From assembly GCF_013694095.1 (NCBI RefSeq), contig NZ_JACEFB010000014.1, forward strand, positions 60,927-124,926: a DNA stretch of 64,000 nucleotides, written 5' to 3'. The notes beneath the pieces were generated by a model, which saw only the letters and a list, made by a program, of their open reading frames with translations, had not been told where the DNA came from and made no database searches. Numbering within the stretch: position 1 is the first letter of the stretch; each line of letters begins with the position of its first letter. Position numbers and translations under genes: made by a program. Positions 8,402-17,594 of this stretch are shown here, one piece after another. Source of the stretch: Thermogemmata fonticola. GTDB lineage: Bacteria > Planctomycetota > Planctomycetia > Gemmatales > Gemmataceae.

Positions 8402-9718
8402 ATGCTTGATCCCGCTTACATTCTCGCCCATGTCGATCAGGTGAAGGAAAATTGCCACCAGCGGGGTGTGTCCAGCCTGCCCGTGGATGAAGTGGTCCGC
8501 TTGGAACAGCAACGCAAGGAGTTGGTGCGGCAACGCGGCGAGGTCGCTGCCCGGAAAAACGAAATCAGCAAGCGTTTTCCCCAAGCCGCCACCGTGGAGG
8601 AGAAGCAAGCTCTCAAGGCCCAGTCCCAGGCTTTAGACAGCCAATTGCAGCAGTTGGATCAGACCCTCCACAAGGTCGAAGAGCAATTACATGCTCAATT
8701 GCGGCTTATCCCCAACCTGACGCATCCCGCTGCGCCGATTGGGGCAGATGCCTCCGCCAACGTTGTGCTGCGGCAAGTGGGGCAGAAACGGCAGTTCGAT
8801 TTCCCGCCTAAGGATCACGTGGCCCTCTGCGAACATTTGCACCTGGCGGACTTTGAAGCGGGGGCGAAAGTGGCCGGCCAAAAGTTCTACTATCTCACCC
8901 ACGACGGCGCTCTGCTGGAATTGGCTCTGGTGCAATACGCCCTAAACAAGGCGATCCAGCACGGCTACATTCCCATCCTCACACCCGACCTGGCCCGCAC
9001 CGAGGTGCTGGAAGGGATCGGCTTCCTTCCCCGTGATCCTAATCCCAATACCCGCCAGATTTACACCCTCGCGGACAGCGATCTGTGCCTAATTGCTACG
9101 GCGGAAATCACCCTTGGCGGCCTACACAAGGACGAAATCCTGGACGAAGCTGATCTGCCATTACGGTATGTCGGTGTTTCCCACTGCTTCCGAACTGAAG
9201 CTGGTGCCGCTGGACGCGAAACGCGCGGCCTCTTCCGCGTCCATCAATTCACCAAGGTCGAACTCTTCGCCTTCACGACGCCCGAACAAAGCGAAGCCAT
9301 GCATGAAGAAATCCGGGAGCTGGAAGAGGAAATTTTCCAAGGGCTGGGGATTCCCTATCAGGTGGTGGATACCTGCACCGGCGACTTGGGCGGCCCCGCC
9401 TACCGCAAATATGATCTGGAAGCCTGGATGCCAGGCCGCGGCAGCCATGGCGAGTACGGCGAAGTGACCAGCACCTCCAACTGCACCGATTACCAGGCCC
9501 GCCGCCTCAACATCCGCTACAAGGGGAAAAACTTTAAGGGGACCCGCTTTGTGCATACTCTCAACGGCACGGCCATCGCCTGCACTCGCGCCATCATTGC
9601 CATCCTGGAGAATTACCAACAGGCCGATGGCTCTGTTCTGATTCCGGAAGCCCTACGTCCCTGGCTAGGTAAAGAGCGCTTAGTACCTCCGGAACGTCCC
9701 CTGCGCCACGGTAAGTGA
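8402..9718 (+). CDS. serS: Seryl-tRNA synthetase
   Basis: A class II aminoacyl-tRNA synthetase of 438 residues charging tRNA-Ser. The N-terminal coiled-coil arm spans about residues 30-100 (heptads in VVRLEQQRKELVRQRG and later LDSQLQQLDQTLHKVEEQL). The catalytic domain has motif 2 (FRTEAGAAGRETRGLFRVHQF without its ends) and motif 3 (NGTAIACTRAIIAILENYQ). Start at 8402 is chosen because SerRS proteins begin MLDPxxI and GAGGA (8389-8393) lies 8 nt upstream; the in-frame ATG at 8321 would add 27 residues without family support. In selenocysteine-using bacteria the same enzyme also charges tRNA-Sec, relevant to the gene at 63151-63594. Confidence 0.96.
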   Translation: MLDPAYILAHVDQVKENCHQRGVSSLPVDEVVRLEQQRKELVRQRGEVAARKNEISKRFPQAATVEEKQALKAQSQALDSQLQQLDQTLHKVEEQLHAQLRLIPNLTHPAAPIGADASANVVLRQVGQKRQFDFPPKDHVALCEHLHLADFEAGAKVAGQKFYYLTHDGALLELALVQYALNKAIQHGYIPILTPDLARTEVLEGIGFLPRDPNPNTRQIYTLADSDLCLIATAEITLGGLHKDEILDEADLPLRYVGVSHCFRTEAGAAGRETRGLFRVHQFTKVELFAFTTPEQSEAMHEEIRELEEEIFQGLGIPYQVVDTCTGDLGGPAYRKYDLEAWMPGRGSHGEYGEVTSTSNCTDYQARRLNIRYKGKNFKGTRFVHTLNGTAIACTRAIIAILENYQQADGSVLIPEALRPWLGKERLVPPERPLRHGK

Positions 9719-10178
9719 TTCGTCCCTCCGCTGCCGTGCTCTGCTCCTCACTTTTTGCACACCTGCTGCGACGGGGGTGAACTTGAGCTGTTGCCCTTGG
9801 AATAATCGGGGCTGCTTCCACCGGTCATTGATGGCTGTTTGTCATTTATGCTCCCGAATACTCCTCCATGGGCTTCCATTCGCATCACTCCCAAATTTTC
9901 CATTCTTCGTGAAAAGATAATGAGAAATGCTGCGGGATGAGCATTTTCCGATGTTCCTCGCTTGCAGACGGCTGTGGCTACGGGTACGATAAAACGTAGA
10001 TGAAGAGGAATTTATTCCCTACCGCCGGAGTGTACACACGGGTGTGCTGAGTCGAAGTCCCCCCTAAGCCGGCTGAAGCCTCTGGCAAAACCCCTGCCGA
10101 AGGCACTTGTCAATCCTGCGATTCTGTGTTGTAACAGCAATTGATTGCGCGAGGAACAACGGGAGGTGCGGCAGAAGC
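9719..10178. other. Intergenic region with a candidate promoter
   Basis: No supported gene in about 460 bases. It is locally AT-richer than the flanking genes between 9880 and 10020. A candidate sigma-70-like promoter reading right is described separately (9962-9990). Confidence 0.6.
9962..9990 (+). promoter_or_regulatory. Candidate sigma-70 promoter for the DUF1592-DUF1552 operon
   Basis: TTGCAG (9962-9967) and TACGAT (9985-9990) are separated by 17 bp, leaving a leader of about 180 nt before the start codon at 10179. Judged by eye only. Confidence 0.35.
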
Positions 10179-12590
10179 ATGAAGGAACGCGCGGCGGGAG
10201 TCTGTGTGAGTTTTGGAGCCATCGTTTTGCTGGCCTGGGTGGGATATCAGGCGCAGCAAGGAGAACGGTGGTTGAGGGCATACGGGGCCGAACCATTAGC
10301 TTTGCCGGAGGAGAAGGGTCAGAAGGCTGTCCCTGCGGCGTCTTCCCAATCCGCTGCTGATGAGGTGACCTTCCAGAACAAGGTCATGCCCCTGCTGCGC
10401 AAGTACTGTTTCGACTGCCACCGCGGTGAAAAGGCCAAAGGTGGACTATCCCTGGACGCGTATGTCAGCGAGGCGCATGCCCGCAAGGACCGGAAGAATT
10501 GGCAGGCGGTGCAGCACGTGCTGGCTTCCGGCGATATGCCGCCCAAGAGCAAACCTCAGCCGACACGCGAGGAGCGTGAGTTTCTGATCCAATGGATTGA
10601 AAGCACACTGACCAAGGTGGATTGCAGCGGACCGCGCGATCCCGGCCGGGTGACCCTACGGCGATTGAATCGGGCCGAGTACAACAATACCATCCGTGAT
10701 CTCTGCGGTGTGGACATCAAGCCGGCAGATGATTTCCCCTCCGACGACGTTGGCTACGGTTTTGACAACATCGGCGATGTGCTTTCCTTCCAGCCGATCC
10801 TGCTGGAGAAGTACATGGCTGCCGCCGATAAAGTTCTCAACGCTGCATTGGCGATTCCTGAGGCGCCAAAAGTGTCCCGCCAGACCTACCGCCCCCAAAA
10901 CATCAACACGATTCCCCGCTCAGCGAAGAGCCGCGATCCCGTCCGCATCGTCTTCACGAGTGAAGGGTCCGCCTATTTGGAGCGGTTCAATTTCCCAGCG
11001 GAGGGGGAGTACGCCATCCGCTTCCGGGGTTGGGGTAGCCAGGTGGGGAATGAATTTCCCAAAGTGGCCGTGCGGGTCGATGGGCGCGATGTGGGCCAGC
11101 ACATAGTCGATGCGCCCCAAGGCAAGGCCCGATTGTATGAGATACGTGCCCGCTTGCCGGCAGGGGAAAAGCGTGTCGCCATCGCCTTCACCAACGCTTT
11201 CACCGACAAGCAATCCAACCAGAGCCGCTCGTTCGGATTGGAGCTGCTGGAGATCGAGGGGCCATTCCAGGCGAAGCTGCCCCCGGAACCTCCTTCGGTG
11301 AAGCTGCTGTTAGTTGCCCGGCCGCAGGACAATTCCCCGCAACAGGCCCGCGCCGCCGCGGAGAAAATCTTGGCCAACTTCGCCCGCCGAGCCTTCCGCC
11401 GGCCTGTTCGCCAGGAAGAAGTCCAGCGGCTGCTCGGCCTCTACGATTTGGCCGTCGCGCAGGGAGAAACCTTCCCTCACGCCCTCAAGCTGCCGATGAA
11501 GGCCGTGCTGGTTTCCCCCCATTTCCTCTTCCGCATCGAGGAGGACCCTAAAAACCCGGAGGAAGTCCGCTTGCTCAATGACTTCGAGTTGGCGACACGA
11601 CTCTCCTACTTCCTCTGGTCGAGTATGCCGGATGAGGAATTGTTCCAACTGGCGGAGAAAGGACAACTCCGGCAGCCGGGCGTGTTGGAGGCTCAGGTCC
11701 GCCGTATGCTCAAAGACCCCAAAGCCAAAGCACTTTCCGAGAACTTCGCCGGCCAATGGTTGCAACTAAGAAACCTGCAAACCCTCCAACCGGACAAAGG
11801 TCTCTTCCCCGCTTGGGATGAACTGTTGCGGCAGTCGATGATCCGCGAAGCGGAGCTATACTTCGAGTACATTGTGCAGAACGACCGCAGCATCCTGGAG
11901 TTTCTGGACTCGAATTACACCTTTGTCAACGGCCGGCTGGCCCGGCACTACGGCATCCCGAATGTCCAGGGTTTGGAATTCGTCCGGGTGACGCTACCGG
12001 ACAACCGCCGCGGTGGTGTGATCACGATGGGCAGCACACTGACTGTCACCTCCAATCCGACGCGGACCAGTCCGGTCAAGCGCGGCAAGTGGATCCTGGA
12101 GAACATCCTTGGAACCCCGCCGCCACCTCCTGCCCCTGATGCCCCGGAATTACCCCCCGTTGGGCAGCTCAAGGGGACCCTGCGGCAACAGATGGAGCAG
12201 CACCGGCAGAACCCCAGTTGTGCCGTCTGCCACGCGAAACTCGATCCCCTCGGTTTTGGCCTGGAAAACTTTGACGCGATCGGGGCTTGGCGTACCACGG
12301 ATAACAAGCAGCCGATTGATGCTTCCGGTGTGCTACCCGGAGGGGAACAATTCAACGGGCCTGCGGAACTGCGTCAGGTCCTGTTAGGCAAAGCGGATCA
12401 ATTCCGCCGCTGCTTCGCCGAAAAATTGTTGACCTATGCTTTGGGGCGTGGTCTAGAGTATTATGATAAGTGCGCTGTAGATGAGATCGTGGCCGCGACC
12501 AAAGCCCAGCAAGACCGTTTCTCCGCTTTGGTGTTAGCTATAGTGAAGTCCGATCCGTTCCAGAAACGTAAAGGGAAAAGGAGCGAATGA
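10179..12590 (+). CDS. DUF1587/DUF1592/DUF1588/DUF1585 planctomycete cytochrome-like protein
   Basis: 803 residues from the ATG at 10179, preceded by GGGAGGTG (10161-10168). The N-terminus is a signal peptide or anchor (GVCVSFGAIVLLAWVG). The N-terminal cytochrome-like module has a CxxCH heme site (CFDCH, C77-H81). Next come DUF1587 (LRRLNRAEYNNTIRDL), a carbohydrate-binding-like stretch (about 270-380), DUF1592 (about 420-560), DUF1588 with a second CxxCH (CAVCHAKLDPLGFGLENFD) and the C-terminal DUF1585 (LLTYALGRGLEYYD). This architecture is almost restricted to Planctomycetota and relatives and occurs next to DUF1552 proteins, as here. It is probably periplasmic; the role is unknown, though redox or polysaccharide-related functions have been suggested by domain content. 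Confidence 0.93.
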   Translation: MKERAAGVCVSFGAIVLLAWVGYQAQQGERWLRAYGAEPLALPEEKGQKAVPAASSQSAADEVTFQNKVMPLLRKYCFDCHRGEKAKGGLSLDAYVSEAHARKDRKNWQAVQHVLASGDMPPKSKPQPTREEREFLIQWIESTLTKVDCSGPRDPGRVTLRRLNRAEYNNTIRDLCGVDIKPADDFPSDDVGYGFDNIGDVLSFQPILLEKYMAAADKVLNAALAIPEAPKVSRQTYRPQNINTIPRSAKSRDPVRIVFTSEGSAYLERFNFPAEGEYAIRFRGWGSQVGNEFPKVAVRVDGRDVGQHIVDAPQGKARLYEIRARLPAGEKRVAIAFTNAFTDKQSNQSRSFGLELLEIEGPFQAKLPPEPPSVKLLLVARPQDNSPQQARAAAEKILANFARRAFRRPVRQEEVQRLLGLYDLAVAQGETFPHALKLPMKAVLVSPHFLFRIEEDPKNPEEVRLLNDFELATRLSYFLWSSMPDEELFQLAEKGQLRQPGVLEAQVRRMLKDPKAKALSENFAGQWLQLRNLQTLQPDKGLFPAWDELLRQSMIREAELYFEYIVQNDRSILEFLDSNYTFVNGRLARHYGIPNVQGLEFVRVTLPDNRRGGVITMGSTLTVTSNPTRTSPVKRGKWILENILGTPPPPPAPDAPELPPVGQLKGTLRQQMEQHRQNPSCAVCHAKLDPLGFGLENFDAIGAWRTTDNKQPIDASGVLPGGEQFNGPAELRQVLLGKADQFRRCFAEKLLTYALGRGLEYYDKCAVDEIVAATKAQQDRFSALVLAIVKSDPFQKRKGKRSE

Positions 12591-13939
12591 CCATGACCAC
12601 CCACCGGATCACTCGCCGTACCGCCCTGAAGGGATTGGGTACCCTCGTAGCGCTGCCCTGGCTGGAATCGCTGGCCGTGGCCGCTCCGCTCCGCAGCCCT
12701 GCCCCTCCGCCCAAGCGGCTGGCCTTTTTCTATGTTCCCAACGGCATCCACATGGCCGACTGGACGCCGAAGCAGGGAGAGGGACCGCTGGGAGAACTTC
12801 CCTCCATTCTTCAACCGCTGGCGCCGTTCAAGGAATACGTGAACGTTATCACCGGTCTGGCCCTGGACAAAGCCCGCCCCAATGGTGATGGTCCTGGTGA
12901 TCATGCACGTGCCATGGCGGCCTTCCTGACCGGTCGCCAGCCCCGTAAGACCCACGGCGCGGATATTCGCGCTGGTATCTCAGCCGACCAGCATGTCGCC
13001 TTGGCCATTGGCGATCAGACCCGCTTCCCCTCCCTGGAACTAGGGATCGAACGCGGCGCCCAAGCTGGCAACTGTGACTCCGGCTATAGCTGTGCCTATT
13101 CCTCCAATCTCTCCTGGCGCAGCGAATCGACTCCCAACGCCAAGGAAGTCGATCCCAAGCTGGTCTTCGAGCGTCTCTTCGGCGGCAATGATCCGAAGGA
13201 ACTGGCGGAAGCTCGCGCCCGGCGGGAACTGTACAACAAGAGCATTCTGGACTTCGTCCACGAAGATGTCCGCCGCCTCAACCAGGTGTTGGGCCACCGT
13301 GACAAACAGAAACTGGATGAATACCTCAGCAGTGTGCGAGAAATCGAGCAGCGTATCGAGCGTATCCGGCAGGCCAACTCCGCGCCGCCGCCTCAGCCCA
13401 ACATGCCCAAGCCCAGCGGTATCCCCGCGGATCTGCAAGAGCATATCCGCCTGATGATGGACCTGCTGGTCCTGGCCTTCCAGGCGGACCTAACCCGTGT
13501 GGCTACCTTCCCCTTGGCTAATGACGGCAGCAATCGGCCCTACAAGCTCATCGGTGTTGCCGAAGGACACCACGACCTGTCTCACCACGGCGGCGACCCC
13601 AACAAGCACGCCAAAATCCGCAAGATCAACACCTTCCACATCCAGCAATTGGCCTACATGTTGGAGAAAATGAAGAACATCCGCGAAGGAGATGGCTGCC
13701 TGTTGGATAACCTCATGCTCGTTTATGGCAGCGGTATCAGCGACGGCAACCGCCACAATCATGATGATCTGCCCATCCTGCTCATCGGCAAAGGTGGCGG
13801 CACCATCCGTGGCGGGCGACATCTGGTCTTCCCCAAGCGGGCCGACACCCCGCTGATGAATCTTTACCTGGCTCTCTTCGAGCGCATGGGTGTGCCGACC
13901 AAATCCTTCGGGGATAGCACAGGCGTCCTGCCCATCTGA
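12587..13939 (+). CDS. TAT-exported DUF1552 protein
   Basis: A 450-residue protein whose start codon overlaps the stop of the DUF1592 gene (ATGA at 12587), so the two are translationally coupled. The N-terminus carries a twin-arginine signal (ITRRTALKGLGTLVALPWLE). The body matches DUF1552: FFYVPNGIHMADWTP near the start, TGRQPRKTHG, GCxSGYSC-like (NCDSGYSCAYSSNLSWR), and the C-terminal GSGISDGNRHNHDDLPILL. The family resembles DUF1501/alkaline-phosphatase-like proteins with a catalytically unproven metal site. The pairing with a heme-motif protein suggests a periplasmic complex of unknown reaction. Confidence 0.93.
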   Translation: MTMTTHRITRRTALKGLGTLVALPWLESLAVAAPLRSPAPPPKRLAFFYVPNGIHMADWTPKQGEGPLGELPSILQPLAPFKEYVNVITGLALDKARPNGDGPGDHARAMAAFLTGRQPRKTHGADIRAGISADQHVALAIGDQTRFPSLELGIERGAQAGNCDSGYSCAYSSNLSWRSESTPNAKEVDPKLVFERLFGGNDPKELAEARARRELYNKSILDFVHEDVRRLNQVLGHRDKQKLDEYLSSVREIEQRIERIRQANSAPPPQPNMPKPSGIPADLQEHIRLMMDLLVLAFQADLTRVATFPLANDGSNRPYKLIGVAEGHHDLSHHGGDPNKHAKIRKINTFHIQQLAYMLEKMKNIREGDGCLLDNLMLVYGSGISDGNRHNHDDLPILLIGKGGGTIRGGRHLVFPKRADTPLMNLYLALFERMGVPTKSFGDSTGVLPI

Positions 13940-14258
13940 TGGCTAGCCCTTCCGCAAAGATGTGCAATAAGCCGAGCGGGACATGGCCGAGCAAACAAGC
14001 TCAGTGCTCGGTCCTGCCCTTGAATTGTCCAATGGTTTCTCATAATAGCGTTCCTCTCCTTTCACAAGGATCTGCGCCGGAAGACGTTAGCCGGTCCTCT
14101 TTCCCCCGCGCGACAGAGGTTTTTTGCCTTTGTGCATCTTCCGGCGGCACCCGCCTGCCTACAATGCGTTAGGTGGCGCCTCGTTCCTGCACTCTTGGAA
14201 GACTCTTTTCCAGAGTTTCCAGCAGGGGTGCCATTCCAGCCGTCGAGCCAGAGGAACT
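13940..14258. other. Intergenic region with a candidate promoter
   Basis: No supported gene in this 319-base stretch. It holds the promoter candidate at 14020-14048 and, at its right end, AGAGGA just before the start codon of the AAA gene. Confidence 0.6.
14020..14048 (+). promoter_or_regulatory. Candidate sigma-70 promoter for the AAA-VWA operon
   Basis: TTGAAT (14020-14025), a 17-bp spacer and TAATAG (14043-14048) precede the AAA ATPase gene by about 210 nt. Read by eye; the match is good at both hexamers. Confidence 0.4.
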
Positions 14259-15671
14259 ATGAATACTGTGCGACCGACCACCTTGCACCAGCTCCGCCAG
14301 AGTGGCTGGCAGTCCCGAAGCGTCAAAGAGGAATTGCGTGATAACTTCATTCAAGCCCTACGCAGCGGGGAGCCGCTCTTCCCCGGCATCATCGGTTACG
14401 ACGATACAGTGATTCCCGAAATCAGCATCGCCATCCTCGCCGGGCATGACATGCTCTTTCTGGGCGAGAAAGGGCAGGCGAAAAGCCGCCTGATGCGGTC
14501 GCTCGTGCGCTTCCTCGATGAGGCGATTCCCTACTTGGACATTCCCGGCTGTCCCGTTCACGAGGACCCCTACGCTCCGATCACCCGTGCTGGCAAGGAA
14601 TTGCTCCGCACCCAGCCGGAGGAACGGATTCCGATCGCCTGGTGGCCGCGGGAACAACGTTACGCCGAACGCTTAGCTCCGGGAACCAAATTCGCCGACA
14701 TTATCGGGGAAATCGACCCGGCCCGCCTGGCCCAAGGCACGAGCATGTCCGCGGAGGAAGCCCTGCATTTCGGCCTGATTCCCCGCATGCATCGCGGCAT
14801 CTTTGCCATGAACGAGGTTCCCGAACTCGATGAACTGATCCAAGTCGGGCTGTTCAATATCCTGGAAGAGCGGGATGTGCAGATCCGCGGCTATCCGATC
14901 CAGTTCGACCTCGACGTCCTGGTGCTCTTCTCGGCCAATCCCTCGACTTACAATCGTTCCGGCAAGGTCATCCCGCAGTTGAAAGACCGTATCGGCGCCA
15001 TCATTCAGACGCATTATCCTCTGGACCGCGCTACCGGTATCGAAATCATGGAACAGGAAGCGGGGCTGGACCTAGGGGGGGAGTACCCCGTGCTGGTTCC
15101 CTATTTCATGAAGGAGATCGTCGAACAGATCAGCATCAGCGCCCGGCGGTCAAAGTATGTGGATCAAGCCAGCGGCGTGAGTGCCCGCTTCAGCATCGCC
15201 AACTACCGCACGATGGTCGCCTCCGCCCGCCGCCGCGGAATCTTGCTGGGAGAAAAACCGGCCGTACCTCGAATCAGCGATCTGGGTCATCTGCCAGCCT
15301 CTGCCCTGGGCAAGCTGGAACTGGACCTGATGGGCGCCCACCAGATGAGCGAAAAGCAAGTGCTGGAAGCCATCATTGCCGATGCCATTCGCGTCGTCTT
15401 CGAGGAGTATGTCGAGAAGCACGGCTTGGAAGAAATTGCCGAAGTCTTTAGCAAGGGAATCAAAATCGAGGTGGGGGATATGCTACCCAGCAGCGAGTAT
15501 GCCCGCCGCCTCAAGCGCGTGCCGAAAGCTTGGGAGAAGGCCTTCGAGGTGAATGCGGGCGAATCCGAAGCCATGCGTGCCAGTTGTGTTGAATTCATCC
15601 TCGCGGGCTTGTATGTCACGGATCGGATCAGCCGGAGCACCCGCCACGGACGCATCACCTACGAAATTTGA
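14259..15671 (+). CDS. AAA ATPase of the magnesium-chelatase/MoxR type, VWA partner
   Basis: A 470-residue ATPase from the ATG at 14259 (AGAGGA just upstream; the longer frame from 14124 adds a non-homologous tail). Walker A is [13 protein letters not shown] (GxxGxxKS). The Walker B region reads [14 protein letters not shown], with Asn where most AAA proteins have Asp; this NExPEL variant is typical of the subgroup that acts with a VWA protein. Sensor-1-like [20 protein letters not shown] follows. The adjacent VWA gene (84 nt downstream) is the expected partner, as in BchI-BchD and MoxR-CoxE systems that remodel or insert metal into target proteins. The target here is unknown. Confidence 0.85.
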   Translation: MNTVRPTTLHQLRQSGWQSRSVKEELRDNFIQALRSGEPLFPGIIGYDDTVIPEISIAILAGHDMLFLGEKGQAKSRLMRSLVRFLDEAIPYLDIPGCPVHEDPYAPITRAGKELLRTQPEERIPIAWWPREQRYAERLAPGTKFADIIGEIDPARLAQGTSMSAEEALHFGLIPRMHRGIFAMNEVPELDELIQVGLFNILEERDVQIRGYPIQFDLDVLVLFSANPSTYNRSGKVIPQLKDRIGAIIQTHYPLDRATGIEIMEQEAGLDLGGEYPVLVPYFMKEIVEQISISARRSKYVDQASGVSARFSIANYRTMVASARRRGILLGEKPAVPRISDLGHLPASALGKLELDLMGAHQMSEKQVLEAIIADAIRVVFEEYVEKHGLEEIAEVFSKGIKIEVGDMLPSSEYARRLKRVPKAWEKAFEVNAGESEAMRASCVEFILAGLYVTDRISRSTRHGRITYEI

Positions 15672-15755
15672 TGGGGGGAAATCCCAGCAACGCCCTTGAT
15701 TCTTCTGCAATTCCTGGGTGTCCTCCCCTGAGCTGGGCTAAGTGAGGAATGCACA

Positions 15756-17465
15756 ATGAACGATTCCCTGCGGCAAACTCCCGGCGGCATTATCCACACC
15801 TACCAGAAGTACGATCCGGTAAATTTCCCTTCGCCGACGGCCCCGCCTCCGGATTTGGTAACACCGCTTTACGAACATCTCCTCCGCTTCGGCGATGCCT
15901 CGGAGTACACCGAAGAACAATTGGCCAAAGCGATCCGGTTGGACGCCTCGCAGATTGCAGGATTGGGGCCAAGCTTGGATGCCTTGCGGGAAATCCTCCT
16001 GGAGCGCAAGCGGAAGATTCTCCAGACGTACGAAACCCGCCAGGTGCGCCAGCAGGCGGCACAGGCCTTTCGCCGGGCCGTGCAGAGGGTGCAACCGCCC
16101 CCCCGTCATGAGGCCGCTTTTCGCCGAGCGGTGCGGGAGGAACAAATCCACGATCTGGAGATGCTCTACTTCCGCATCGGCCGCGATACCGATCCCTTTG
16201 CCCGCCAACTGGTCATCCTCATCGGTTTGCTGGGAGAAAAGTACCAGGTGGAAGAGCTGGCTTCCCGCTACGAATTCACAGGCCGCACGCCGATGGATGT
16301 ACCCAAGGCCCTGGCCGTCAAGGAAGAACTGGAAGAAATCGACCGCCTGTTGCGACAATTGGAAGAAGCGAAGAAGACGGCGCAATTGGCCATCATTGAC
16401 CTGGAAGAGTTACGCAAATTCGCCGAGCCGGGAGACCTGGAGCGCCTCTCCGCCTTGCAACAGCAGATCCAAGATTACTTGCGCGAACAAGCGGAGAAAC
16501 AAGGGTTGGAATATGATGGCCGGGGGCGTTATCGCCTGACGCCCAAAGCGATGCGGCTGTTCCAATCCAAGGTGCTTTCCCATATCTTCAGCCAATTGCA
16601 AGCCTCCAAAACGGGGCGGCATGAGCAGCCTGTCGAGGGGGAAGGTGCCGTGGAGTCCCTCCGCACCCGCCCGTATGAGTTTGGCGATTCGGTGGCCCAT
16701 CTGGATATTTCCTCCAGCATGGTCAACGCTCTGCTGCGGGAAGGACCGCATCTGCCAGTCCGCTTGCGCCCGGAGGACCTCGTCATCCATCGGACCCGCG
16801 TGACGCCCAAAGCGGCCACGTGTGTGCTGCTCGACATGTCCGGTTCGATGCGTTACGACCAACAGTACGTCAACGTCAAGCGGATGGGGTTGGCCCTGGA
16901 GGGGTTGATCCGCACCGAGTATCCGGGAGATTATTTGCAGTTTATCGAAATGTACACCTTCGCGAAACCCCGACACTTTTCGGAAATCGCCCAGTTGATG
17001 CCTAAGCCGGTCACCATCTTTCATCCGGTGGTGCGCCTGAAAGTGGACATGAGTCAGCCGGACGTCAATGAGCTACTTGTCCCGCAGCATTTCACCAACA
17101 TCCAGCATGGTTTGCAGACAGCCCGCCGACTCCTGGCCTTGCAGGATACACCCAACCGCCAAATCGCCTTGATCACAGATGGTTTGCCAACCGCTCACTT
17201 TGAGGGAAGCACATTGTACATGCTTTATCCTCCTGACCCGCGTACCGAAGAAGCCACGCTGCGGGAAGCTCTGCTCTGCGCCCGTGAAGGGATTACTATC
17301 AACATCTTTCTGCTGTCCAGTTGGAACCAGTCGGAAGAGGATGTGCGTTTTGCCTACCGCCTGGCACGGGTGACGCGGGGTCGAGTCATCTTTGCGGCGG
17401 GGCGGGAATTGGACCGCTACGTCATCTGGGATTACCTGCAACGGCGGCGCTGGCTCATCGCGTGA
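15756..17465 (+). CDS. VWA-domain protein, partner of the AAA ATPase
   Basis: A 569-residue cytoplasmic protein without a signal peptide. The first half is largely charged and helical, with coiled-coil stretches (EELEEIDRLLRQLEEAKK). The C-terminal von Willebrand A domain begins near residue 345 and has a complete MIDAS start (LLDMSGSMRYDQQYVN, DxSGS) and a late ITDGLPTAHF that supplies the MIDAS Asp. VWA proteins of this kind bind the AAA hexamer and a client protein. Gene order and 84-nt spacing support one operon with the ATPase. No metal-chelatase substrate genes are nearby, so the client cannot be named. Confidence 0.87.
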   Translation: MNDSLRQTPGGIIHTYQKYDPVNFPSPTAPPPDLVTPLYEHLLRFGDASEYTEEQLAKAIRLDASQIAGLGPSLDALREILLERKRKILQTYETRQVRQQAAQAFRRAVQRVQPPPRHEAAFRRAVREEQIHDLEMLYFRIGRDTDPFARQLVILIGLLGEKYQVEELASRYEFTGRTPMDVPKALAVKEELEEIDRLLRQLEEAKKTAQLAIIDLEELRKFAEPGDLERLSALQQQIQDYLREQAEKQGLEYDGRGRYRLTPKAMRLFQSKVLSHIFSQLQASKTGRHEQPVEGEGAVESLRTRPYEFGDSVAHLDISSSMVNALLREGPHLPVRLRPEDLVIHRTRVTPKAATCVLLDMSGSMRYDQQYVNVKRMGLALEGLIRTEYPGDYLQFIEMYTFAKPRHFSEIAQLMPKPVTIFHPVVRLKVDMSQPDVNELLVPQHFTNIQHGLQTARRLLALQDTPNRQIALITDGLPTAHFEGSTLYMLYPPDPRTEEATLREALLCAREGITINIFLLSSWNQSEEDVRFAYRLARVTRGRVIFAAGRELDRYVIWDYLQRRRWLIA

Positions 17466-17594
17466 AAATCGCGTCTCGGTTTGCCTGGCTGAATCGGCAA
17501 ACTGAAGACCCCGTCCCCTAGGCATTCTATTCGTTGCCTGTCTCCGGCTTACTCCCTCTCCGCTGATGTGGGTAGATTGGTCGAGGGATCACTC

